Below, piece by piece: positions 23,631 to 31,327 of a stretch of 64,000 nt of DNA (positions within the stretch are counted from its first letter, which is position 1; each line of letters starts with the position of its first letter). The stretch lies in the NCBI RefSeq assembly GCF_022662335.1, contig NZ_JAKNQJ010000003.1, positions 1-64,000 of the forward strand, written 5' to 3'. The translations under genes and the position numbers were made by a program. Under the pieces are notes generated by a model. The model made no database searches. It saw only the letters and a program-made list of their open reading frames with translations, and had not been told where the DNA came from. This DNA is from Sphingomonas sp. CROZ-RG-20F-R02-07 (GTDB taxonomy: Bacteria > Pseudomonadota > Alphaproteobacteria > Sphingomonadales > Sphingomonadaceae).

Positions 23631-25555
23631 CCGACCTGACCCGCCGCAGCCTCGTCGCCTCGGGCCTCGCGCTCACCGCCGCGCCCGTCACCGGCCGGCC
23701 CGCGGTCGCGCCGCCTGCCCCCTGGGGCGCCACCCCGTCGGCACGGCAATGGGCGTGGCATCGGCGCGAACGCTACGCCTTCGTGCATTTCTCGATCAAC
23801 ACCTTCACCGATAAGGAATGGGGCTATGGGGACGAAAGCCCCGCGCTGTTCGATCCGAGCGACTTCGATCCCGACCAGATCGTGGCGGTGGCGAAATCGG
23901 CGGGCCTTACCGGCATCATCCTGACCGCCAAGCATCATGATGGCTTCTGCCTGTGGCCGACGATGCTGACCGACCATTGCATCCGCCATTCGCCCTACAG
24001 GAACGGTCACGGCGATATCGTCGGCGAGATGGAGCGCGCGGTGCGCCGGGCGGGCCTCGCCTTCGGCCTGTATCTCTCGCCCTGGGACCGCAACCATGCC
24101 GATTACGGCCGCCCTGCCTATGTCGAATATTATCGCAAGCAGGTGGTCGAACTGTGCACGCGCTACGGCACGTTGTTCGAATTCTGGTTCGACGGCGCGA
24201 ATGGTGGCGACGGCTATTATGGCGGCGCGCGCGAGACGCGCAAGATCGACGCGCCGCGCTATTATGACTGGCCGTCGATCGTCGCGCTCGTCCACCGCCA
24301 CCAGCCGATGGCCTGTACCTTCGATCCGCTGGGCTCGGACATACGCTGGGTCGGCAACGAGGATGGCGTGGCGGGCGATCCCTGCTGGCCGACCATGCCC
24401 GACCACCCCTATGTCCAGGCCGAGGGCAATTCGGGGGTGCGCGGCGCGCCGCTCTGGTGGCCCGCGGAAACCGACGTGTCGATCCGGCCGGGCTGGTTCT
24501 ACCACCCCGACGAGGATGCGCGGGTGAAGAGCCCCGACCGGCTGATCCGCCTCTACGACGACTCGGTCGGCCGCGGCACGAACCTCAATCTCAACATCCC
24601 GCCCGATCGGCGCGGACGGATCGCCGATCCCGATTGCGCCGCGCTCACGTCGTTCGGCACGGCGATGCGGACGACCTTCGCGACCGATTTGGCCGCGGGC
24701 GCGGTGGCGCAGGCGAGCGCCGAGCGCAGCAGCGCGTTCGCCGCCGCCAGGGTGCTCGATGGAGACCGGGAGACCTATTGGTCGACGCCCGACGGCGTGA
24801 CCGATCCCAGCCTCGTGCTCGATCTGCCGCCGGGGCGCACCTTCGATCTCATCCGCCTGCGCGAATATCTGCCGCTCGGCGCGCGCATCACGCGGTTCGC
24901 GGTCGATGCCGAGATCGACGGCCGCTGGCAGACGCTCGCGGAGCATGACGGCATCGGCGCGCAGCGCGTGATCCGCCTGCCGCGCCCGATCGCGCCGCGC
25001 CGGCTGCGGCTGCGCATCCTCGCGGCACCCGTCTGCCCCGCGATCAGCGAAATCGCCCTGTTCCGCCAGGCGGCGCCCGCGCCTGTCCCGGTGGCGCGGA
25101 TCAGCGATCCGGGCGTGCTGGCAAGCGCCGGCTGGTCGATCGCGGCGGCGTCGGGCGGCGAGGCGCACCGGCTCATCGACGGCGACACGGCCACGGCCTG
25201 GGTGGTGCCCGCACCCACGCCAGGCGCGCCGGCGAGCGTGACGATCGATCTGGGCGCGACGGTGGCGCTCGCCGGGTTCAGGCTGACGCCGAGCCGCGCG
25301 GTCATGACGGGCGCGGCCCCGCCCCGCGGCTATGTGGCCGAGACGAGCGGCGACGGGCAACACTGGTCGGTGGCGGCGACGGGCGAGTTTCCCAACATCG
25401 CCTATGCGCTCGCCACGCAACGCATCGCCTTCGCCGAACCCCGCGCCGCACGCTTCCTGCGGCTGCGCTTCGACGCGGTCGCGGTGACGGCCGCCCGGCT
25501 CGCGATCGCCGAGCTCGGCGCGTTCACGCGCGCGCCCGTGCGCTTGCGGCGATAA
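23627..25555 (+). CDS. GH29 alpha-L-fucosidase with C-terminal F5/8 C domains
   Basis: A 642-residue exported fucosidase. A Tat-like signal (LTRRSLVASGLALTAAPVTG) precedes the GH29 barrel with YAFVHFSINTFTDKEWG, LTAKHHDGFCLW, LYLSPWDRN and the nucleophile D189 in FEFWFDG. Two discoidin-like (F5/8 type C) modules follow, at about 360-480 (ARVLDGDRETYWST) and 500-635 (HRLIDGDTATAW). The start is GTG at 23627, overlapping the previous stop (GTGA), with GAAGGAA about 8 bases before it. The HHDGF and VHFSINTFTDKEWG blocks recall the alpha-1,3/4-acting branch of GH29, which would suit plant core alpha-1,3-fucose or Lewis-a fucose; that is inference. It is the last gene of the hydrolase operon. Confidence 0.92.
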   Translation: MTDLTRRSLVASGLALTAAPVTGRPAVAPPAPWGATPSARQWAWHRRERYAFVHFSINTFTDKEWGYGDESPALFDPSDFDPDQIVAVAKSAGLTGIILTAKHHDGFCLWPTMLTDHCIRHSPYRNGHGDIVGEMERAVRRAGLAFGLYLSPWDRNHADYGRPAYVEYYRKQVVELCTRYGTLFEFWFDGANGGDGYYGGARETRKIDAPRYYDWPSIVALVHRHQPMACTFDPLGSDIRWVGNEDGVAGDPCWPTMPDHPYVQAEGNSGVRGAPLWWPAETDVSIRPGWFYHPDEDARVKSPDRLIRLYDDSVGRGTNLNLNIPPDRRGRIADPDCAALTSFGTAMRTTFATDLAAGAVAQASAERSSAFAAARVLDGDRETYWSTPDGVTDPSLVLDLPPGRTFDLIRLREYLPLGARITRFAVDAEIDGRWQTLAEHDGIGAQRVIRLPRPIAPRRLRLRILAAPVCPAISEIALFRQAAPAPVPVARISDPGVLASAGWSIAAASGGEAHRLIDGDTATAWVVPAPTPGAPASVTIDLGATVALAGFRLTPSRAVMTGAAPPRGYVAETSGDGQHWSVAATGEFPNIAYALATQRIAFAEPRAARFLRLRFDAVAVTAARLAIAELGAFTRAPVRLRR

Positions 25556-25767
25556 GCGGCGATAGCGATGCCTAGCACGCCAGATGGGGATCGGCAGCGG
25601 CGACGCAGCGAGATTGGCGACCGTGCCTACCCCGTGATTACAGCGTAGAAATATAGCTAGCATGCCATGGCAATAAGTTCAAAAAACAACATGTACTTAT
25701 GCTTCATTGATGCATGAAATCTGGTATTTCCGGTATATCCGGCAATAGGTCGCGGGTTTCACGCGCC
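25556..25767. other. AT-richer gap closing the glycan locus
   Basis: About 210 bases between the converging fucosidase gene and the next leftward gene. From about 25640 to 25745 base composition drops well below the rest of the window. It holds a short inverted repeat TTCAT-TGATGC-ATGAA (about 25702-25717) and a tandem GGTATTTCC/GGTATATCC. No terminator with a clear U tract and no convincing small gene was found. Confidence 0.5.
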
Positions 25768-25950
25768 TCACACGGAGAAGACCGAGGGCTCGTCCTCGAA
25801 CGTGCCGCGCGCGAAGATCGCCACGTCGCCGGGCATCACCTCCATTCTGGCCCAGCGATCCCAGCCGCGGTGGATGAAATCGGGCGGACCGAAGACGCGG
25901 ACGGCGCGGACATATTCGTCGCCGCGAAAGCCGATGAAGTGAAGCGCCAT
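25768..25950 (-). CDS. Small conserved-type hypothetical protein (60 aa)
   Basis: A 60-residue protein without a signal or membrane segment, starting MALHFIGFRGDEY and containing PPDFIHRGWDRWARMEVMPGD and IFARGTF. I recall similar short proteins in sphingomonads but know no function. The ATG at 25950 is preceded by GGGAGAGGG about 6 bases away. A longer reading from 26043 would overlap the amidotransferase gene and lacks a better start. It lies 23 bases downstream of the amidotransferase gene on the same strand, so the two are probably cotranscribed. Confidence 0.7.
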   Translation of the reverse strand: MALHFIGFRGDEYVRAVRVFGPPDFIHRGWDRWARMEVMPGDVAIFARGTFEDEPSVFSV

Positions 25951-25973
25951 CGCGGGCCCTCTCCCGCCCCCGA

Positions 25974-26828
25974 TCAGCGCGCGGCGCGCTGCCGCAGCAT
26001 CGGCGCATGACGGAGGAAATTCACGATCTCCCGTCGCCGCCACCGTTCCTCGGCGAACTCGGCGTCGACGCCCAGCTTCCAGCGCAGGGCCCGGCTGCCG
26101 GGATCGCGGTGCAGCGCCAGCAGATCGTCCGCACGGGCGTTCACATCGGCCTGCGCGTCGGCCAGCCCCGCCGCGACCAGATCCGCCGCCTGCGCCCGCA
26201 ACGCGACGGCGATCTCGCCGAGCGCCAGTTCGGGGTGATATTGGACGCCCCAGAAGATCCCGCGTTCGAACCGGATCTCAGCCGCCTGCACCGCGGTCAC
26301 GCCGTTGCCCGCCAGCAGCGTCGCGCCGGGTGGCAGGTGCTCGACTTCGTCGCCATGGATCGCCGGCGCATCCCAGGCGTCGGGCCGGCCGGCCAGCAGC
26401 GGGTGCGATCGACCCTCTTCGGTCGCGACGATCCGCCGCGCAATGCCGGCCTCCATCCGCTCGGGCATCTTGCGCACCGTGCCGCCCGCCGCCGCCACCG
26501 CGACCTGCAGGCCGGCGCACGACCCGAACGACGGCACGCCCGATGCGAACACCGCGCGCATGAAGGCGAGCTGGCGATCGACCGCGCTGTTCCGGGTATA
26601 GACGTGCATCGGCGATCCGGTGAGGAACACGGCGTCGTAACCGGTCAGATCCTCGGCCGCGAAGCGCGGCGCATCCTCGTCTGCGGGCGACGCGATGGCG
26701 ATCGTCGCTTCCGGCGCGAGCTGGGCGAGCGTCGCCTTGTAGGTTTCGCCGGCGCTCTTGCCGGCGTTGCGGCGGCGCGCATCGCGCTCCTCGGGCAACT
26801 CGCTTTGCGCAACCAGATAGTTCGGCAC
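25974..26828 (-). CDS. Class I glutamine amidotransferase-like protein
   Basis: A 284-residue protein of the GATase1 superfamily (GMP-synthase-like amidotransferase domain standing alone). The nucleophile is C104 in SFGSCAGLQ; the catalytic His and Glu are H198 and E200 in GVQYHPE. Residues 1-80 form the first half of the Rossmann-like core (YDAVFLTGSPMHVY). About 80 extra residues follow the core, ending in an Arg-rich tail. Known: free-standing GATase1 proteins often act as hydrolases of gamma-glutamyl or related amides; no synthetase partner lies nearby, so the substrate is unknown. Confidence 0.85.
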   Translation of the reverse strand: MPNYLVAQSELPEERDARRRNAGKSAGETYKATLAQLAPEATIAIASPADEDAPRFAAEDLTGYDAVFLTGSPMHVYTRNSAVDRQLAFMRAVFASGVPSFGSCAGLQVAVAAAGGTVRKMPERMEAGIARRIVATEEGRSHPLLAGRPDAWDAPAIHGDEVEHLPPGATLLAGNGVTAVQAAEIRFERGIFWGVQYHPELALGEIAVALRAQAADLVAAGLADAQADVNARADDLLALHRDPGSRALRWKLGVDAEFAEERWRRREIVNFLRHAPMLRQRAAR

Positions 26829-27009
26829 AGGCTACTCGCTTGATAGCGCGCGGGGATCCCATGATCCGCGCGGGTCGCAGGGGAACGGTCCGCTTGCCGG
26901 TTCGCTCCACGGGCTTGCGCGGGGGCGAACACCTGGGTTGCCGATGACGGCGGCGGTCGATTGGCCTTAAGCGGCGGTTCGCTCGTTGGTACGCGCGAAG
27001 GAGATCGAC

Positions 27010-27450
27010 ATGAGCAGCAAGGTGCCGACGCCCGTCAGTGGCGGCAATGACAGCGAGAACATGCCCGATGGCTTCAGCGATCCGGGCGGGCGCGGTGCCG
27101 GCGGCGAAAGCGGCGGCGGCAATTATCGCGGCGTGCAGGAGGATGGCGACGGGGATCGCCCCGGCCTCGGCTATCACGGCGGCGACGATGCGGGCCCCGA
27201 AACGGAGGATTCGCCGAACGACATGGTGCGCGACGGTGGCGATTGGGCCGCGACGGGCGAGACCGGACCCAAGCCCGGCCCGACGGGGCCGGACCAGGAT
27301 ACCGCCGCCGAATATCCGCGCGAGATCACGGCAGATGGCCGGCACATCGAGGTGATCGACACCTCCGGCATAGCGGCGGCGGAAGCGACCGGCATGACCG
27401 GGGTGGAAGGCATGGAAGCCACCGACGCGGAGCATCCGGGTTCGGGCTGA
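27010..27450 (+). CDS. Glycine/Asp-rich disordered protein
   Basis: A 146-residue protein of low complexity: rich in Gly, Asp, Glu and Pro, with no predicted helix, signal or membrane segment (GGESGGGNYRGVQEDGDGD, GPKPGPTGPDQD). AAGGAG lies 7 bases before the ATG at 27010, which sets the start; an upstream GTG in frame at 26986 is less likely. Transcribed divergently from the amidotransferase gene. A similar acidic, low-complexity protein occurs at 41858. Function unknown; such proteins in sphingomonads may be stress-related, but nothing here proves that. Confidence 0.68.
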   Translation: MSSKVPTPVSGGNDSENMPDGFSDPGGRGAGGESGGGNYRGVQEDGDGDRPGLGYHGGDDAGPETEDSPNDMVRDGGDWAATGETGPKPGPTGPDQDTAAEYPREITADGRHIEVIDTSGIAAAEATGMTGVEGMEATDAEHPGSG

Positions 27451-27489
27451 CACGCGCGCCGGCCGTCACCCGCACCCGAAGGAAGCCCG

Positions 27490-27663
27490 ATGCCCCGATC
27501 CCCCTTTATCGACGACCCGAGGGCAGAGGCGGCCCGGCACGTGGCCGCCGCCGTCGCTTCCCCGATCGAGTCCTTGGCGGCGCTGCATATCGACTTGGCC
27601 GAGCATTTCGCGGCGGTCGCGAAGACCAGCGGCCTGCCGCCCAAGGGAAAACGGACGCCCTAG
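27490..27663 (+). CDS. Small hypothetical protein (57 aa)
   Basis: Starts MPRSPFIDDPRAEAARH and ends PPKGKRTP; an alanine-rich amphipathic helix fills the middle. GAAGGAAG lies about 5 bases before the ATG, 39 bases after the preceding gene, so it may share its transcript. Its stop (27661-27663) overlaps the stop of the leftward monooxygenase gene by three bases. No family recognised. Confidence 0.55.
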   Translation: MPRSPFIDDPRAEAARHVAAAVASPIESLAALHIDLAEHFAAVAKTSGLPPKGKRTP

Positions 27664-27962
27664 CCGTCCGCGACGTCCACCGGGTGGGTGACGATGATGG
27701 TGGGGCGCGCCGCCGCCAGGTCGCGTGCCGCCAGGCCGAACGCCTTGAAATGGTCGGATGCCATATGCTGCTGGACCGCGGCATCGTCGGTGTAGAGTTC
27801 GTTGAAGACGAACCGCCGCTCACCATCGGTCTCGCGCCACAGCTCGTAATGGAGAACGCCGGCCTCCGCCCGCGACGCTGCGACGCAGATCTTCGCCGCA
27901 GCGACGAACGCGTCATCCGCGTCCGGCTTGACTGACACGAGCGCAACCACCTTGACGGGCAT
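27660..27962 (-). CDS. ABM-family (YgiN-like) quinol monooxygenase
   Basis: A 100-residue protein of the antibiotic-biosynthesis monooxygenase fold, dimeric alpha+beta barrel. Typical blocks are VSVKPDADDAFVAAAK, EAGVLHYELWRE, RFVFNELYTDDAAVQQHMASDHF. The ATG at 27962 has AAGGAGAG about 6 bases upstream; a longer frame to 28055 adds an unrelated Arg-rich stretch. Known: YgiN-type members oxidise quinols or act on reactive aromatic compounds. It is divergent from the old yellow enzyme gene, a pairing that fits quinone or electrophile detoxification (inference). Confidence 0.85.
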   Translation of the reverse strand: MPVKVVALVSVKPDADDAFVAAAKICVAASRAEAGVLHYELWRETDGERRFVFNELYTDDAAVQQHMASDHFKAFGLAARDLAAARPTIIVTHPVDVADG

Positions 27963-28107
27963 CGTTTCTCTCCTTGGCTGAAGATGGCGTCGTGCGCCCG
28001 CTTCGCTGCGGTGGCAAGGCCGTTGCGACGGGTGGCCCCTGCCGCCCGCCGGCAACCTTTCGCACCCGTGGCGGCTTTAGAGGCACGCCCAACGCAAAGG
28101 TTTCATC

Positions 28108-29217
28108 ATGTCCGGTCCCGCCCTGTTCCAGCCGCTCGATCTGGGTGGCCTTCACCTCGCTAACCGGATCGTCATCGCGCCGATGTGCCAATATTCCGCC
28201 GATCATGGCCGGATGACCGACTGGCACCTGATCCATCTCGGCCAGCTCGCGCTGTCGGGCGCGGGCGTGCTCACGATCGAGGCGAGTGCGGTCGTGCCCG
28301 AAGGGCGGATCACCTATGGCGATGTGGGGCTGTGGGACGAGGAGACCGAGGCGGCGATGGCGCGGGTGCTGGAGAGCATCCGCCGCTGGTCGCCGATCCC
28401 GATCGCGATCCAGCTTTCGCATGCCGGGCGCAAGGCGTCGTGCGAAGTGCCGTGGCGCGGCGGCGCGCAGATCGCGCCCGGTTCCGACGACGGCTGGCAG
28501 GCCGAAGCGCCCTCGGCCACTGCCTTCGCACCCGGCGATCATGCGCCCGATGCGATGACGCCCGAACGCATGGCAACGGTCCGCGAGGCCTTTGCTGAGG
28601 CGGCGCGGCGTGCGGCGCGGCTGGGGATCGATGCGGTGCAGTTGCACGGCGCGCATGGCTATCTGTTACACCAGTTCCTCTCGCCGCTCTCCAACCGGCG
28701 CGACGACACCTATGGCGGCAGCCTGGAAAACCGGATGCGCTTCCCGCTCGAGGTGTTCGATGCGGTGCGCGCGGCCTTCCCGGCCGAGCGGCCGGTGACG
28801 ATGCGCGTCTCGGCCACCGACTGGGTGGCGGGGGGCTGGGACGTCGAACAGACGGTCGCCTTCGCGCAAGCGCTGGAGGCGCGGGGATGTGCGGCGATCC
28901 ATGTCTCCAGCGGCGGGCTCGATCCCGCCCAGGCCATCCCGGTCGGCCCCAATTATCAGGTGCCCGCGGCGCGCGCGGTGAAACAGGCGGTGGGCATCCC
29001 GGTCGTCGCGGTCGGGCTCATCACCGATTTCGAACAGGCCGAGGCGATTATCGGCACGGGCGACGCCGATCTGGTCGCACTGGCGCGCACCATCCTCTAC
29101 GATCCGCGCTGGCCCTGGCACGCCGCGGCGCATCTCGGCGCGCACGTGACGGCGCCCGATCAATATCTCCGCTCGCAGCCGCGGCAGTACAAGGATCTGT
29201 TCGCGACGGGGGATTGA
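28108..29217 (+). CDS. Old yellow enzyme, YqjM/XenA-like NADH:flavin oxidoreductase
   Basis: A 369-residue FMN-dependent ene-reductase. C27 and Y29 in IAPMCQYS match the redox-tuning Cys and Tyr of the YqjM class; DAVQLHGAHGYLLHQFLSPLSN gives the substrate-binding His pair and the FMN site; VVAVGLITD and LVALARTILYDPRWP bind the FMN phosphate; and LRSQPRQYKDLF supplies the C-terminal arginine that reaches the partner subunit. Cytoplasmic. Typical substrates are alpha,beta-unsaturated carbonyls and nitro compounds; the physiological one is unknown. Confidence 0.92.
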   Translation: MSGPALFQPLDLGGLHLANRIVIAPMCQYSADHGRMTDWHLIHLGQLALSGAGVLTIEASAVVPEGRITYGDVGLWDEETEAAMARVLESIRRWSPIPIAIQLSHAGRKASCEVPWRGGAQIAPGSDDGWQAEAPSATAFAPGDHAPDAMTPERMATVREAFAEAARRAARLGIDAVQLHGAHGYLLHQFLSPLSNRRDDTYGGSLENRMRFPLEVFDAVRAAFPAERPVTMRVSATDWVAGGWDVEQTVAFAQALEARGCAAIHVSSGGLDPAQAIPVGPNYQVPAARAVKQAVGIPVVAVGLITDFEQAEAIIGTGDADLVALARTILYDPRWPWHAAAHLGAHVTAPDQYLRSQPRQYKDLFATGD

Positions 29218-29255
29218 ACGCCGTTACTTTGATCCGATCAAGCCAATGTCCTGCT

Positions 29256-30332
29256 CTAACCGCCCTGCCCGCTGCGCCGCCACCAGCGCCCGATCAGCGG
29301 ACCCAGCAACGCGGGCAGTCCGGGGCGGAGCAGCAGCCAGTCGCGGATCGCCGGGCCGCGCTCGGCGCCGATCACCTGTTTGTAGCCGCTGTCGCCCGCG
29401 CCCCAGTCGATCCGCTTCGTCCCCTCTGCCTTCGCCGCGACGAGGTTGCGATAATAGAGCAGCTTGCCCGGCGAATGTTTGGCGAACGCCGGGTCATAGC
29501 TGTTCGCGATGGCATAGCGCAGCGCGCCGGCATCGAGGTCGAAGCTGAACGCTGCAGGGGCGCCGTCGACCGTGAGCAGCGCGGCGCGGAACATCGCGGC
29601 CAGCACCGGATCGCCCGCCGCCGCGGCCCAGAACGCGCCATGGCCATCGTCGGTGAACTTGGCGTCGCGGCCGTCGGTGCGCGCCGCGATCCAGCTCCTG
29701 CGCTCGATCGAGGCCAGGTCCGCGAACGCCGCCGGCCAGTCCGCGCCCGCCAGGAAGCGCCAGTCGAGCGCGCCGTGCGCGGCCAGATGCTTTTCGTGGA
29801 AGCGGTTCTTGCGCAGCGTCGATCCGCGCGGAAAATCCTCGCCCATCTCCAGCAGCCAGCTCTCCGCGACGAACCGGTCGAGCGCCACCCAGCCCCGCGC
29901 GCGCGCCGCCGCGATCAGCCCGTCCGCCGCGGGATCGCCGTCATAGACCGGCCCGATGCGCAGCCCGTTCACCGCGCCCGCGAGCACCGCCAGCGCGGCC
30001 TCGAACGCAGGCGGCGTCACGCCGTCGGCGACCGGAAAGCTGCGAAACGGCCAATAGCTGCCCGGCACCGCCGACAGCCGCAGTACCCCGGGGCCCAGTC
30101 CCACCAACGGCAGCGCGAGCACCGGCACGCCGTCCTCAGCAACGCTCAGGGTGCGCGGATGCCCGCCATAGGCGGCGATCGCACCGGCGAACCATTGGTA
30201 GCGCAGGAACCGGTGCGTCGGCGCCGCCGCCTCGGCCACCGCATCGATCCCGGCGGCGAGCCCGTCGACGAATTCGGCGCGGAGCACCGGCGGCAGGCGC
30301 ACGAAGGCAGCGAGGGACAGCGGCGCGTTCAC
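29256..30332 (-). CDS. GNAT-type acyltransferase (CelD/BioF2-like)
   Basis: A 358-residue protein with the C-terminal acetyltransferase fold of the CelD/BioF2 (PF13480-like) group: FRAALLTVDGAPAAFSFDLDAG, YAIANSYDPAFAKHSPGKLLYYRNL and RIDWGAGDSGYKQVIG. Known: members move acyl groups in polysaccharide or cell-envelope synthesis, though most are uncharacterised. Start GTG at 30332 with a weak GCGGGAT upstream. Converges with the old yellow enzyme gene across 38 bases and is divergent from the DUF2721 gene. No sugar-polymer genes stand next to it. Confidence 0.8.
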   Translation of the reverse strand: MNAPLSLAAFVRLPPVLRAEFVDGLAAGIDAVAEAAAPTHRFLRYQWFAGAIAAYGGHPRTLSVAEDGVPVLALPLVGLGPGVLRLSAVPGSYWPFRSFPVADGVTPPAFEAALAVLAGAVNGLRIGPVYDGDPAADGLIAAARARGWVALDRFVAESWLLEMGEDFPRGSTLRKNRFHEKHLAAHGALDWRFLAGADWPAAFADLASIERRSWIAARTDGRDAKFTDDGHGAFWAAAAGDPVLAAMFRAALLTVDGAPAAFSFDLDAGALRYAIANSYDPAFAKHSPGKLLYYRNLVAAKAEGTKRIDWGAGDSGYKQVIGAERGPAIRDWLLLRPGLPALLGPLIGRWWRRSGQGG

Positions 30333-30409
30333 GATCCCGCATTAACCGCCCGACCTTACCAACCGGTTCCGCTTGCCCGTGCCGGGCGGGCGCGGCAAAC
30401 CGGGCCATC

Positions 30410-30871
30410 ATGCCCACGCTTCCCGCCGTCTCCACGATCGCGCAGACGATCTCGCTCTCGCTCTCGCCGGTGTTCATGCTGGCCGGCATCGGCGCGTTGC
30501 TGAACGTGCTGGCCGGGCGGCTGTCGCGCGTGATCGACCGCGCCCGCGCGCTGGAACAGCTCCACCCGAGCGCGGCCGGCGCCGATCGCCAGCGCTATGT
30601 CCGCGAATTGCGGCTGCTCGACCGGCGGATCTCGATCATCAACGCCAGCCTGTCGCTCGCGGTGGCGAGCGCGGTGATGACGTGCATCGTCGTCGTGCTG
30701 CTGTTCGTGGCCGAACTGGCGAAGCTGCATTTCGGGACGTTCGTCGCGCTCACCTTCATTATGGCGATGCTGCTGCTGATCGCCGCGCTCACCGGATTCA
30801 TGGTCGAGGTGCGGGTGTCGCTGCGCGCGATCCATGTGCGGCAGGAACTGCTTGAAAGAGACCGGCGATGA
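30410..30871 (+). CDS. DUF2721 membrane protein
   Basis: A 153-residue inner-membrane protein matching DUF2721: an N-terminal hydrophobic segment (LSPVFMLAGIGALLNVLA), a charged loop with RLSRVIDRARALE and RRISIINAS, and two further membrane helices (about 78-98 and 105-128). Function unknown. Its stop overlaps the start of the DUF4345 gene by 4 bases. Confidence 0.85.
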   Translation: MPTLPAVSTIAQTISLSLSPVFMLAGIGALLNVLAGRLSRVIDRARALEQLHPSAAGADRQRYVRELRLLDRRISIINASLSLAVASAVMTCIVVVLLFVAELAKLHFGTFVALTFIMAMLLLIAALTGFMVEVRVSLRAIHVRQELLERDRR

Positions 30872-31269
30872 CCATGGAGAAGCGCCTGCTGCAGGGCATC
30901 GTCGCGGTCGCCTGCCTCCTGCCGCTGGTCGTCGGCGGCCAGGGCATCGTCCACGGGCCCGCGCCGTTCGGCCACCTGGCGGCGGTGCCGCGCGATCTGG
31001 ACAGCCATTTCCGCTACATCTCGGGCATCTTCTTCGCGACCGGCCTGGGCTTTGCCAGCTGCATCCCGGCGATCGAGACGAAGGGCCCGCGCTTCCGCCT
31101 GCTCGGCGGGCTGATCGTGGTCGGTGGGCTGTCGCGCGCGGTGTCGCTGCTCGCGGTCGGCGTGCCGTCGCGCGGGCATGTGCTCGGGCTCGGCATGGAG
31201 ACGATCGTGGTGCCGCTGCTGATGCTGTGGCAATGGCGGCTCGCGCGGCATTATCGCGCGCAGGGCTGA
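30868..31269 (+). CDS. DUF4345 membrane protein
   Basis: A 133-residue protein with four predicted membrane helices, matching DUF4345 (FRYISGIFFATGLGFASCIP, GLIVVGGLSRAVSLL). The ATG at 30868 overlaps the DUF2721 stop; an in-frame ATG two codons later is an alternative. Function unknown; the gene pair is probably one transcript. Confidence 0.82.
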   Translation: MTMEKRLLQGIVAVACLLPLVVGGQGIVHGPAPFGHLAAVPRDLDSHFRYISGIFFATGLGFASCIPAIETKGPRFRLLGGLIVVGGLSRAVSLLAVGVPSRGHVLGLGMETIVVPLLMLWQWRLARHYRAQG

Positions 31270-31327
31270 ACCATCGCCGCGCGCGCCGCGTTGGGATTGA
31301 TCCAGGTGTTCCGGCAGGCAGAATAAA

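Noticed and set aside
26278..27453. 391-codon leftward open frame covering the acidic protein gene and part of the amidotransferase gene
   Set aside because: Out of frame with the amidotransferase catalytic motifs and opposite to a gene with a good ribosome site.
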